A stretch of DNA of 13,437 nt from JAICIG01 sp035532215 (GTDB taxonomy: Bacteria; Planctomycetota; Planctomycetia; Pirellulales; JAICIG01), in contig DATKRK010000328.1 of the NCBI GenBank assembly GCA_035532215.1, positions 1 to 13,437 of the forward strand, written 5' to 3'. Below the pieces are notes generated by a model. That model did no database searches. It had not been told where the DNA came from and was given only the letters and a program-made list of their open reading frames with translations. Each line of letters begins with the position of its first letter. The stretch's first letter is position 1. A program made the translations under genes and the position numbers. Shown here piece after piece: positions 1 through 6,379 of the stretch.

Positions 1-2
1 CG

Positions 3-83
3 TCGGCGATTGACGGCCTGGAAGGCCGCCCCACGATGCGTCGACTTATCGCCCGCACGGCACTCAATTCCGTCCGCTCCTAA
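3..83 (+). CDS. C-terminal end of an unidentified protein (5' end outside window)
   Basis: The frame starting at base 3 is open to a TAA at 81-83 and reads as 26 residues ending in ARTALNSVRS. It contains the stretch GLEGRPTMRRLIAR. The other plus frames either stop at once or run on into sequence that does not look coding. The composition is plausible for the basic C-terminal tail of a real protein, but it is too short to name a family. It runs in the same direction as rny but is separated from it by about 810 bases, so it need not share a transcript with it. It could be a chance open frame. Confidence 0.35.
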   Translation, partial: SAIDGLEGRPTMRRLIARTALNSVRS

Positions 84-133
84 CCCCTAGTATGCACGCA
101 TTTTAACGGTTATCTACGGCCGACGGAAATGAG

Positions 134-161
134 TTGCAGACCGGGCAATCTCTGCTACGAT
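134..161 (+). promoter_or_regulatory. Candidate sigma-70-like promoter with extended -10
   Basis: The -35-like TTGCAG (134-139) is followed after 16 bases by TACGAT (156-161). A TG sits one base upstream of the -10, giving an extended -10. Transcription would start near 168 and run into 700 bases without a gene, towards rny. The GCTACGAT form resembles the GCTATCAT ahead of uspA and the GGCTACACT ahead of nuoB in this same window. This is motif matching only. Confidence 0.4.
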
Positions 162-768
162 GAGATTCATGTTAGTCTGAACCTTTCGGTTGCTGCCGCT
201 TGGCGGCGCCGAGGAATGAATCTACGCGAGTTCGTGACTGGATTTCGTGAGCAGGCAGCAAGACCCAGCCCCCTTCGGGAGCACGCTCAACATGCATTTA
301 CTCCTCATCCTCTTGCAGCAATTGCTCGGAATGCTTCCGAATTCCAAGCAGGCTCCGCAAGGTGAGGTCGTGCGTAAGCGGCAGCCGAACGATACCCGTT
401 CGGAGCCAGACGCCTTCGCGCGTTTGGGGCTCTCGCAAGACGGCTGGATGACAACTCTTCCGGGACGCGTTTGCGCCGAGGAAATCCCGTCGAACCCGAT
501 CGCGGTTCGGCGGCGAGAGCATCGGGCGGCGCTGTTTTCGCCGCTTTCCGTCAGCGCCGCTGTCAACGGCGCGCGAACCAGGGAAGCAGCGGGGTTCGGT
601 CGCGTCGGCATGGGGCCGGCGCTTTCGAGCGAAGACCAGCCGGCAGAGAGGTCCTAGTTTGCGAGACGATTGAGACGTCGATCGGTTTGCCGGTCGCCGT
701 TTCTGCCCGTATCCCAATCCATTCTCGCTGATTCGCAGCCGAGCCTTCTGCCGGCTGAAACTTCCTTG

Positions 769-786
769 GCGCGCCCGCTGGCGCGC
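769..786 (+). terminator. GC hairpin upstream of rny, possible terminator or leader structure
   Basis: GCGCGCC (769-775) and GGCGCGC (780-786) pair perfectly around a CGCT loop. There is no T-run after it, so it is not a classical intrinsic terminator. It lies about 110 bases upstream of the rny start. A TATTGT at 805-810 could be a -10 for an rny promoter just downstream, but no matching -35 was found. Confidence 0.25.
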
Positions 787-896
787 TTCCGGGCCGGGTT
801 CGGCTATTGTCGCCGCTCACGATCAACGACCGGGGGCAAGCCAAGCCCGACGCAGATGCTTGGCCGGCCTCTCCGGCGTGCCGAATAGGGGAGCCA

Positions 897-2450
897 ATGG
901 AAACAACGGGCATCGTAATCCTGACAGCGCTGATTGCCAGCGCTTTGACTTTTGCCGCCGTCAAGCTGCTCGATCATCTACACCTTCGCGACGCCAACAA
1001 GAAGGCCCGCGAAACGATCGATCAGGCCGAACGCGAAATCGACAATCGACGCCGCGAAGCCGAACTGGAAATCAAAGAGCTGGCCATCCAGCAGCGAGCC
1101 GAGGGCGAAAAAGAGCTGAGCGTCATTCGCCAGGAGTTGCACGAGCGCGAACGTCTGCTCGACAAGCGGCAAGACGCCCTGGAGCAGCAGAACGAGCAGC
1201 TCCGCAAGCAGGAGAAAATGGTCGAAGGCAACCAGCGCAAGCTGGCCGAGCGGATCGAAGAGACCAATCGCCGCCAGGAAGAGTTGGGCAAGGTGCTCGA
1301 GATGCAGCGTCAGGCCCTGCACCAGGTGAGCGGCCTGAGCCAGGAAGAGGCCAAGCGGCAGTTGCTCGAACGGCTCGACGCAGAGTTGCAGCACGAGGCC
1401 GGCGCCGTCATCATCAAGCACGAAAAACGCCTCGCCGAAACGTGCGAAGAAAAATCTCGCGAAGTGCTGATCACCGCGCTGCAACGCTACGCCGCCAGCC
1501 ATACGGCCGAAACGACGACCAGCACCGTCGACATTCCCAACGACGACATGAAGGGGCGGATCATCGGCCGCGAAGGCCGCAACATTCGGGCTTTCGAAAA
1601 GGCGACCGGCGTCGACGTGATCATCGACGACACGCCCGGCGTGGTGATCGTCAGCGGTTTCGACATGGTGCGCCGCGAGGTGGCCCGCATCTCGCTGGCC
1701 AAGCTGATCGCCGACGGGCGGATTCACCCCTCGCGCATTGAAGAGATCGTCACCGAAACGCAGGCCGAACTGGAGCAGCATCTGCAAAAGCTCGGCGCCG
1801 AAGCGGCCCAGGAGGCCGACGTGCCGGGCTTGCACGAGCGGATCATCCACTTGCTCGGCCGGCTGCGGTTCCGCACCAGCTACAGCCAGAACGTGCTGCG
1901 GCACTCGATCGAAGTCGCCTTCTTGACCGGCATGATGGCCGAGGAAATCGGGCTCGACGCCAAGCTGGCCCGCCGCTGCGGCTTGCTGCACGACATCGGC
2001 AAAGCGGCCGATCACGAGGCCGAAGGCGGGCATCCCAAAATCGGCGCCGATTTGCTGCGCCGCTACGGCGAGCGGGCGGAAGTGGTTCACGCGGCGCTCG
2101 GGCACCACGACGACCTGCGAATCGAGAATCCTTACACCGTGCTGGTCGCAGCGGCCGACGCCTGCAGCGCTTCGCGGCCTGGCGCTCGCCGCGAGACGCT
2201 GGAACGCTACGTCAAGCGGATGGAAGAACTGGAAACGATCGCTGGCGGCTTTCCGGGCGTGGAGCAGGCGTTCGCCATCCAAGCCGGGCGAGAGTTGCGG
2301 GTGCTGGTCAGCGCCAAGGATACGTCCGACGCCACTGCGGCCAAGATTTGCTACGACATTGCCAAGGCTTTCGAGGAGCGGTTGACATATCCGGGCGAAA
2401 TCAAGGTCACGGTGCTGCGCGAGGCGCGATTCACCGAGGTCGCCAAATAA
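897..2450 (+). CDS. rny: Ribonuclease Y
   Basis: This is a 517-residue membrane-anchored endoribonuclease that starts turnover of many mRNAs. The size matches the family's usual 515-520 residues. An N-terminal membrane helix spans about residues 4-23. A long Glu/Arg/Gln-rich coiled coil covers about 30-190. A KH RNA-binding domain follows, with GRIIGREGRNIR at 220-231. The HD hydrolase domain has its metal-binding His365-Asp366 in LLHDIGKA. The ATG at 897 is chosen because GGGGAG lies just upstream and because the membrane helix then begins at once. The frame extends up to 807, but that adds 30 residues unlike the family. ymdB follows after 121 bases on the same strand, as in Bacillus. A repeat element fills the gap between them. 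Identification is secure from the KH and HD motifs. Confidence 0.97.
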   Translation: METTGIVILTALIASALTFAAVKLLDHLHLRDANKKARETIDQAEREIDNRRREAELEIKELAIQQRAEGEKELSVIRQELHERERLLDKRQDALEQQNEQLRKQEKMVEGNQRKLAERIEETNRRQEELGKVLEMQRQALHQVSGLSQEEAKRQLLERLDAELQHEAGAVIIKHEKRLAETCEEKSREVLITALQRYAASHTAETTTSTVDIPNDDMKGRIIGREGRNIRAFEKATGVDVIIDDTPGVVIVSGFDMVRREVARISLAKLIADGRIHPSRIEEIVTETQAELEQHLQKLGAEAAQEADVPGLHERIIHLLGRLRFRTSYSQNVLRHSIEVAFLTGMMAEEIGLDAKLARRCGLLHDIGKAADHEAEGGHPKIGADLLRRYGERAEVVHAALGHHDDLRIENPYTVLVAAADACSASRPGARRETLERYVKRMEELETIAGGFPGVEQAFAIQAGRELRVLVSAKDTSDATAAKICYDIAKAFEERLTYPGEIKVTVLREARFTEVAK

Positions 2451-2455
2451 GGGAC

Positions 2456-2546
2456 GGACGAAAAAATAACTTCGTCCCAGAAATCCCTCTCCCTCCAGGA
2501 GAGGTTAGGTGAGGGCCAACAGAATTGCCGAAGTTATTTTTCGTCC
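2456..2546. repeat. Inverted-repeat element between rny and ymdB
   Basis: The left arm GGACGAAAAAATAACTTCG (2456-2474) is the reverse complement of 2529-2546 except for one extra A in its A-run. The arms enclose a 54-base middle with its own hairpin CTCTCC/GGAGAG (2487-2503), followed by a GGTTAGGTGAGGG string of a kind I recall from dispersed bacterial repeats. The whole could fold as one long hairpin in the rny-ymdB transcript. It resembles a MITE or REP-like element and encodes nothing. It may stabilise or terminate the rny mRNA. Confidence 0.75.
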
Positions 2547-2571
2547 GGTTCCTAATCGAGGGGAGGGCTCC

Positions 2572-3405
2572 GTGAGGATGCTCTTGATCGGCGACGTGGT
2601 GGGCAAACCGGGGCGGCAGATCATCTGCCACGCACTGCGCGGCTTGATCGAGCGCGAGCGGCTCGATTTCGTCGTGGCCAACGCCGAGAACGCCGCCGGC
2701 GGATCGGGACTGACGCCCGAGATCTATCGCGAACTGCTGGCGGCTGGCGTCGACGCGATCACGCTGGGCGACCATATCTATCGCCGCCGCGAGATCAACC
2801 CGGTGCTCGAAACGGCGGCGAACATCGTCAAGCCGGCCAATTTTCCGCCCGAGGCGCCCGGCCGCGACCACATGATCGTCACGGCCCGCAATGGCGAGCG
2901 CGTGGCGGTTGTCAGCCTGCTCGGCCGGGTGTTCATGCGGCCGGTCGATTGTCCCTGGGCGGCCATCGATCGCGTACTGCCGCAATTGCCCAGCGACGTC
3001 AAGCAGATCCTGGTCGACTTCCACGCCGAAGCCACCAGCGACAAGCAACTGATGGGCCGCCATTTGGACGGGCGAGTGACCGCTGTGCTCGGCACGCACA
3101 CCCACGTGCCGACGGCCGACGAAGAGATTCTGCCCGGCGGCACGGCCTTTCAGTGCGACGTCGGCATGACCGGCCCTTACGAGAGCATCCTCGGGCGCCG
3201 CATCGATCGCGTGATGGAAACCACGCGGACCTTCAACCCCACGCACTTCGAAGTGGCCACGGGCGACGTGCGGCTCTGCGGCTCGATCGTCGAGAGCGAT
3301 GCGGCCGGCCGGGCCACGTCGATTTGTCGCGTGCGAGTCACTTCGGCCGAGGCCGAGCAACTGGCGCAATTCGGGCGTGCGGCGGCGCACCCGTCGGCTC
3401 ATTAG
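2572..3405 (+). CDS. ymdB: YmdB-family (TIGR00282) metallophosphoesterase
   Basis: This is a 277-residue calcineurin-like phosphoesterase of the YmdB/DR1281 family. Members hydrolyse 2',3'-cyclic nucleotides in vitro, and YmdB affects biofilm and motility decisions in Bacillus. The GTG at 2572 is chosen because GGGGAGGG (2560-2567) is well spaced and because the protein then opens MRMLLIGDVVGKPGR, the family's standard N-terminus. An ATG at 2578 is the alternative; the frame is also open back to 2509. Metal-ligand candidates are Asp8, Glu39, Asn40, His68, His151 (DFHAEATS), His176 and His178 (GTHTHVPTAD). Position 67 is Asp (LGDHIY) where I recall most relatives having Asn (GNH). It sits downstream of rny, which suggests a shared role in RNA metabolism. 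Confidence 0.93.
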   Translation: MRMLLIGDVVGKPGRQIICHALRGLIERERLDFVVANAENAAGGSGLTPEIYRELLAAGVDAITLGDHIYRRREINPVLETAANIVKPANFPPEAPGRDHMIVTARNGERVAVVSLLGRVFMRPVDCPWAAIDRVLPQLPSDVKQILVDFHAEATSDKQLMGRHLDGRVTAVLGTHTHVPTADEEILPGGTAFQCDVGMTGPYESILGRRIDRVMETTRTFNPTHFEVATGDVRLCGSIVESDAAGRATSICRVRVTSAEAEQLAQFGRAAAHPSAH

Positions 3406-3435
3406 TTCGACGCTTCCGAATCAGGCGCGTGCCAT

Positions 3436-3592
3436 GGAGGGACGGGCGCCCTCGCCCGTCAGCGTTCTCCGAATACGGAGGGACGGGCGCCCTCGCCCGT
3501 CAGCGTTCTCCGAATATGGAGGGATGGGCGCCCTCGCCCGTTTGGCTTCGCGGCGTGTCTCCACGGGCGGGGGCGCCCGTGCCTCCCTGGAA
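3436..3592. repeat. 41-base tandem repeat with an inverted copy
   Basis: Units start at 3436, 3477 and 3518, a period of 41 bases. Each opens GGAGGGACGGGCG and carries the palindrome ACGGGCG-CCCT-CGCCCGT. The third unit (GGAGGGATGGG) breaks off near 3541. An inverted, diverged copy lies at about 3564-3592 (ACGGGCGGGGGCGCCCGTG then CCTCCC). It lies downstream of ymdB and just past the end of the convergent ATP-grasp gene, so it may act as a two-way transcription barrier. A shortened relative, GCCGGGCG-CCCT-CGCCCGGC, is at 4704-4723. Confidence 0.85.
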
Positions 3593-3616
3593 GCTGTCGG
3601 GCGGCATCCTTTCAAT

Positions 3617-4645
3617 CTAGCCGCGAACGCTCCCGTCGGCGTCGAATTGCACCGCCCGGCGAACTTTGAAAGGACGCGGCGGAGCGAATGCGCGGGCAAC
3701 GCTCAGCATGGCGCCGGCCAGGTTCTGTTCGACCGCCGCCCGCAGGCCGATGTACGAGGTCGTCAACCGGGGGTTGATCTCGATCACGACGTCGTCCGCG
3801 CCGTCCGCCGATTCGCCCAGCACCAGATCGATGCCCAGATAGCCGAAAGCGCCAGGCAAAACGCTCACGGCCCGATCGGCGACAATCGCCGCGCGCAATG
3901 CCAATTCGGGCGAAAGGGGCAAATTTCCGCCGAGATAGCGAAAGCGGCCGTCGTCGCTTATCCGCTGCCGGCACGCAGGCAGCGCGAGCCTCAATCCGCC
4001 GGGTCCGCAAAGAAACGCGACGCTCGTCGGCAGGCCCGGGCAAAAGCGTTCCAGCCGGCCGGGGCTGTCATCTGGCGCCAGCAGCGGAGCGTCCGAGTTG
4101 GATACATACACGACGCCATGCGAACCGGCGCCGTCGCGCGGTTTCCAAACCGCCGGGTAGCGAAACTCGCGAGGCCAAGCCGCGCCAGCCTGAAACAAGA
4201 TTCCCCGCGGGACAGGCACGCCAGCGGCATCGAGGAACTCGGCCGTAGCGTGCTTGTCGCTTGCCAACTCGACAAGCGACCTCTGCGGCCCGAGCAACCG
4301 CCCGCCGACGGCCGCCACGCGCCGGCAGCGTTCGGCCAGCGCGCCGCCGATTTCGGGAGCAATCACGACCGTCCAATCGGCGTCGGCCGCCAGCCGATCG
4401 AAGGCTGCGGCATGCTCGGCGCCGTCCGAGACATCAACGACGCGCGAGGCGCCCGGTTGCCACGCCACCAGGCGGCGATCTCTCATGGCGACCGCCGTCA
4501 CGAAACCTAGCGCGACCAAATCCGCAGCCAGCGCCGAGGCCATCGATCGCCCTTCGGCCAGCAGACTTGCCGGCGTCTCGCGGGCGGAAGCTCCGTTCAG
4601 CAAGCCGCCGCCGGTAAGAAACTCGTAGACGAAAATGGCGGTCAT
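3617..4645 (-). CDS. ATP-grasp ligase resembling MfnD (tyramine-glutamate ligase)
   Basis: This 342-residue ATP-grasp enzyme should join a carboxylate to an amine through an acyl-phosphate. The N-terminus MTAIFVYEFLTGGG is typical of the MfnD-like group. Residues around SDKHAT (Lys131) and VWKPRDGAGSHGV (Lys168) form the ATP-grasp fold, and VIEINPRLTTSYIG (Glu289, Asn291) supplies the Mg-ATP ligands. The start at 4645 is chosen for this N-terminus. The frame opens at 4693, but a TATACT -10-like box on this strand (4683-4688) would lie inside that extension. MfnD makes the glutamyl-tyramine part of methanofuran, and relatives occur in bacteria with tetrahydromethanopterin C1 metabolism. That substrate is an inference here; no other C1 gene is in the window. 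No Shine-Dalgarno site is evident. Confidence 0.8.
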   Translation of the reverse strand: MTAIFVYEFLTGGGLLNGASARETPASLLAEGRSMASALAADLVALGFVTAVAMRDRRLVAWQPGASRVVDVSDGAEHAAAFDRLAADADWTVVIAPEIGGALAERCRRVAAVGGRLLGPQRSLVELASDKHATAEFLDAAGVPVPRGILFQAGAAWPREFRYPAVWKPRDGAGSHGVVYVSNSDAPLLAPDDSPGRLERFCPGLPTSVAFLCGPGGLRLALPACRQRISDDGRFRYLGGNLPLSPELALRAAIVADRAVSVLPGAFGYLGIDLVLGESADGADDVVIEINPRLTTSYIGLRAAVEQNLAGAMLSVARAFAPPRPFKVRRAVQFDADGSVRG

Positions 4646-4658
4646 TGCGGCAGGCTGC

Positions 4659-4690
4659 TTGACTGTCGATGCGCAAGCCACCAGTATACG
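4659..4690. promoter_or_regulatory. Weak divergent promoter signals between the ATP-grasp and zinc-ribbon genes
   Basis: On the minus strand TATACT (4683-4688) could be the -10 for the ATP-grasp gene, though no good -35 precedes it. On the plus strand TTGACT (4659-4664) is a fair -35 but its nearest -10-like box (TATACG, 4685-4690) is 20 bases away, which is long. The gap is only 115 bases, so both promoters must lie in it unless the genes are read from elsewhere. Confidence 0.25.
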
Positions 4691-4703
4691 CAAACCACGT
4701 GGC

Positions 4704-4723
4704 GCCGGGCGCCCTCGCCCGGC
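4704..4723. repeat. GC palindrome related to the 3436-3592 repeat
   Basis: GCCGGGCG and CGCCCGGC pair around a CCCT loop. The core matches the palindrome at the heart of the 41-base repeats about 1.1 kb away, showing that the family is dispersed. It sits in the divergent gap upstream of the zinc-ribbon gene. Confidence 0.6.
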
Positions 4724-4760
4724 CGATCACCGAATGCAGCGATCCCGAGCCGAGGCGCCG

Positions 4761-5237
4761 ATGCCCATTGAAATCGCTTGTCCGCAGTGCCAGCAGATGT
4801 TGCGCGTGCCCGACGAGGCGGCCGGCAAAAAGGCCCGTTGCCCGGCGTGCCAGACGATCGTCGACGTGCCGATCACAGCGGTCGAAATCTTGCCCGAATC
4901 GCCGTTCGACGCACGCGCGAGCGACGACAACGCCTACCGCTCGCCGGCCGAATTCCCGCCCCCGCCCTATCCGTCGAAATCGCTCGGCGACGACGCCGCG
5001 ATTCGGATGCTGCTGCCCGTGGGCCGTTCGCTGTGGGCGATCGCGGCCGGTTACTTCGGGCTGTTTTCGCTGATCTGCTTTCCAGCGCCGATCGCCATCA
5101 TCCTGGGCTTGATCGCGATCCGCGACATTCGCAAGCACCCGGAAAAGCACGGCCTGGGCCGGGCGATCTTCGGCCTGGTGATGGGCGTGCTCTGTTCGAT
5201 CGGCTTCGTCGTCCTGCTCATGAATGCCGGCCGTTGA
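4761..5237 (+). CDS. Small zinc-ribbon membrane protein (DUF4190-like)
   Basis: This 158-residue protein has three parts. The first is an N-terminal zinc ribbon with Cys7-x2-Cys10 and Cys27-x2-Cys30 (ACPQCQQ...ARCPACQT). A Pro-rich linker follows at about 60-75. The C-terminal part is hydrophobic, with membrane segments at about 91-120 (possibly two passes) and 134-154, separated by RDIRKHPEKHGLGRA. That C-terminal pattern, ILGLIAIRDI then a charged loop then GLGRAIFGLVMG, is typical of DUF4190 proteins, which are common in planctomycetes with no assigned function. The ATG at 4761 places the zinc ribbon at the N-terminus; an open frame back to 4635 is low-complexity and unlikely. A weak GAGG precedes it. 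It runs convergently with sufT and is probably monocistronic. Confidence 0.8.
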   Translation: MPIEIACPQCQQMLRVPDEAAGKKARCPACQTIVDVPITAVEILPESPFDARASDDNAYRSPAEFPPPPYPSKSLGDDAAIRMLLPVGRSLWAIAAGYFGLFSLICFPAPIAIILGLIAIRDIRKHPEKHGLGRAIFGLVMGVLCSIGFVVLLMNAGR

Positions 5238-5300
5238 CGGCAAGCTTGGCGCCGGAGTGCGAAAGACGTTGCGCGGCTGCGTTTCATTCGCATGCCAGCC

Positions 5301-5322
5301 CTTGATCGCGTACGCGATCAAG
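5301..5322. terminator. Perfect 22-base palindrome between convergent genes
   Basis: The 11-base arm CTTGATCGCGT is followed directly by its exact reverse complement. In RNA it would form a 9-pair stem with a GTAC loop on either strand. It lies 63 bases past the zinc-ribbon stop and 31 bases past the sufT stop, where a two-way terminator is expected. There is no T-run on either side, so it may instead be a protein-binding site. Confidence 0.5.
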
Positions 5323-5353
5323 CAAGGCCAGCCAAAGCGACATAAGCGCGTCT

Positions 5354-5671
5354 TCAGAAAATGCCCAACTGGTCGCGGGCGTCTTCGGTCATGCGGTCGG
5401 GCGTCCAGGGGGGCGTCATGACCAGCTTGACTTCCACCTGGCCAACCCCTTCCAAGCGGCCGAGTACGTCCTTCGAATTCTGCAGCAACTGCGGCCCCGC
5501 GGGGCAGGCCGGGCTGGTCATCGTCATTTCGATGGCGACGTTCGACTTGCCTTCCTCGGTCTCGGCCACCGTCACCAGGTAGACCAGCCCCAGGTCGACG
5601 ATATTGACGAACAGTTCAGGGTCGATGACCTGTTTGAGCGCTTCGCGGACTGCGTCTTCGGCGATAGGCAT
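5354..5671 (-). CDS. sufT: SufT-like MIP18/DUF59 Fe-S maturation protein
   Basis: This 105-residue protein is a single MIP18 (DUF59) domain, the family of bacterial SufT and eukaryotic CIA2, which help deliver Fe-S clusters to target proteins. Visible hallmarks are VIDPEL near residue 19, IVDLGLVY (24-31), the conserved Cys56 in MTMTSPACPAG, and the C-terminal TPPWTPDRMTEDAR then QLGIF. The length is normal for a stand-alone SufT. It is the last gene of the minus-strand Fe-S run, 338 bases beyond the Rieske gene, a gap filled with repeats. It may therefore be transcribed separately. AGAGAG about 10 bases upstream is a weak ribosome site. The PaaD branch of the same domain is the main alternative but does not fit this context. 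Confidence 0.88.
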   Translation of the reverse strand: MPIAEDAVREALKQVIDPELFVNIVDLGLVYLVTVAETEEGKSNVAIEMTMTSPACPAGPQLLQNSKDVLGRLEGVGQVEVKLVMTPPWTPDRMTEDARDQLGIF

Positions 5672-5710
5672 GATTGGGGCTCTCTAAAAAACAAGTAATT
5701 CAGAAGACGG

Positions 5711-5989
5711 GTTCACCACGGAGACACGGAGAACACGGAGAGAAACAACGAATTATAGAAGTCGAATACCTCTAACTACGCTGACTTTTTAAAGGGGATG
5801 TGGGGATACGGAGGAGATAAGGGGATAAAGAAGAGAACTTTTAATTGCCTGAAAGTCATCTCCCTATCTCCTCCGTATCCCCATATCCCCTATGAAAAAC
5901 CCTAACAGCAAGTTACGGCCGACAACTGTGTCTTCGATCACTGGAAACTTGTTCTTCCTCTCCGTGTCCTCTGTGCCTCCGTGGTTCAC
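5711..5989. repeat. Nested inverted repeats between sufT and the Rieske gene
   Basis: The outer arms are 5711-5749 and 5951-5989, 32 of 39 positions matching as reverse complements, with the phased CACGGAG-type motif. The inner arms are 5793-5826 and 5858-5891, 31 of 34 matching, built on GGGGATACGGAGGAGATA. The inner pair can form a hairpin with a 31-base loop (5827-5857), and the outer pair can enclose it. Two different repeat families are thus nested symmetrically. No coding capacity is seen. The structure fills the gap upstream of sufT. Confidence 0.85.
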
Positions 5990-6009
5990 TCCCCGCTGCC
6001 GCCAAGGGG

Positions 6010-6324
6010 CTACTCATTCAGTTTCACAAACACGTCGCCCCCTTCGATCTTTACTTGATGAGCCACCGTCGGGCGCGTGGCGGGCATGGTCAGTGCGCGG
6101 CCGTCGCGGATGTCGAACTTGGCCCCGTGCCGCGGGCAGGCGATCGTATGATCTTCCAACTGGCCTTCGCTCAACGGGCCGCCGTCGTGCGTGCAGACGT
6201 CGTCGAGCGCGAACACGTCCTGGCCGACGCGCAACAGCACGATCACCCGGTCGTCGACTTCGACCAGTTCCCGGCCCGGATCGGCCAGGTCGTCGAGTTT
6301 TGCAACGCGGATGAAGTCGGTCAT
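6010..6324 (-). CDS. Small Rieske [2Fe-2S] ferredoxin
   Basis: This 104-residue soluble Rieske protein carries both cluster-binding boxes: Cys44-x-His46 (CTHDGGPL) and Cys63-x2-His66 (CPRHGAKFD). The family includes ferredoxin subunits of non-haem oxygenases and NirD-type proteins, and it moves single electrons. No oxygenase gene is nearby. It lies between sufD and sufT in the same direction, so a role in supplying electrons for Fe-S assembly is a reasonable inference. From recall, actinobacterial suf operons also carry such a ferredoxin. A heptamer repeat ends only six bases upstream of the ATG, so there is no Shine-Dalgarno site. There is no signal peptide or membrane anchor, which argues against a respiratory Rieske. 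Confidence 0.9.
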   Translation of the reverse strand: MTDFIRVAKLDDLADPGRELVEVDDRVIVLLRVGQDVFALDDVCTHDGGPLSEGQLEDHTIACPRHGAKFDIRDGRALTMPATRPTVAHQVKIEGGDVFVKLNE

Positions 6325-6330
6325 TGTTGG

Positions 6331-6379
6331 TAGGCGGTAGGCGGTAGGTGGTAGGCGGTAGGCGGTAGGCGGTAAACGG
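6331..6379. repeat. Seven tandem heptamers, TAGGCGG
   Basis: Seven consecutive 7-base units run from 6331. Five are exact TAGGCGG, one is TAGGTGG and the last is TAAACGG. A reverse-complement relative, CTACTGCCTACCGCCTA, lies at 6442-6458 just past the sufD stop, so the sufD-Rieske spacer can fold back on itself. The array lies in the 5' untranslated region of the Rieske gene. Confidence 0.85.

Larger units (their letters stand above)
84..896. other. Long non-coding stretch upstream of rny
   Basis: No convincing protein gene was found here. The open frames, such as the one at 247-657, lack recognisable motifs and overlap each other on both strands. The stretch holds a promoter-like site (134-161). 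Downstream of it are several hairpins: AACC/GGTT with a TTTC loop at 180-191, CCGAACG/CGTTCGG at 385-403, CGCGCGAACC pairing with GGTTCG and CGCG at 570-604, and GCGCGCC/GGCGCGC at 769-786. This could be a long 5' leader of rny, an unrecognised structured RNA, or a decayed gene. I saw no signatures of RNase P RNA, tmRNA, 6S RNA or SRP RNA that I could defend. Confidence 0.5.

Noticed and set aside
476..492. GAGGAAATCCCG as an RNase P RNA core
   Set aside because: It only loosely resembles the GAGGAAAGTCCGGGC core, and the other conserved RNase P RNA segments were not found.
570..604. CCAGGGAAGCAGC as an SRP RNA apical helix
   Set aside because: It recalls the GGAAGCAGC part of SRP RNA, but the GGTCAGG strand and tetraloop that should pair with it are missing.
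247..657. 136-codon open frame upstream of rny
   Set aside because: No motif, no ribosome site, and overlapping frames of similar quality on both strands; the region looks non-coding.
807..896. Upstream extension of RNase Y
   Set aside because: It would add 30 residues before the membrane helix, unlike the family, while the ATG at 897 has a GGGGAG site and gives the usual length.
978..2282. 434-codon open frame antisense to rny
   Set aside because: Its composition is that of a shadow frame in GC-rich DNA, and the plus strand encodes a complete RNase Y with KH and HD motifs.
3436..3541. Tandem repeats as a CRISPR array
   Set aside because: Units follow directly without unique spacers and no cas genes are present.
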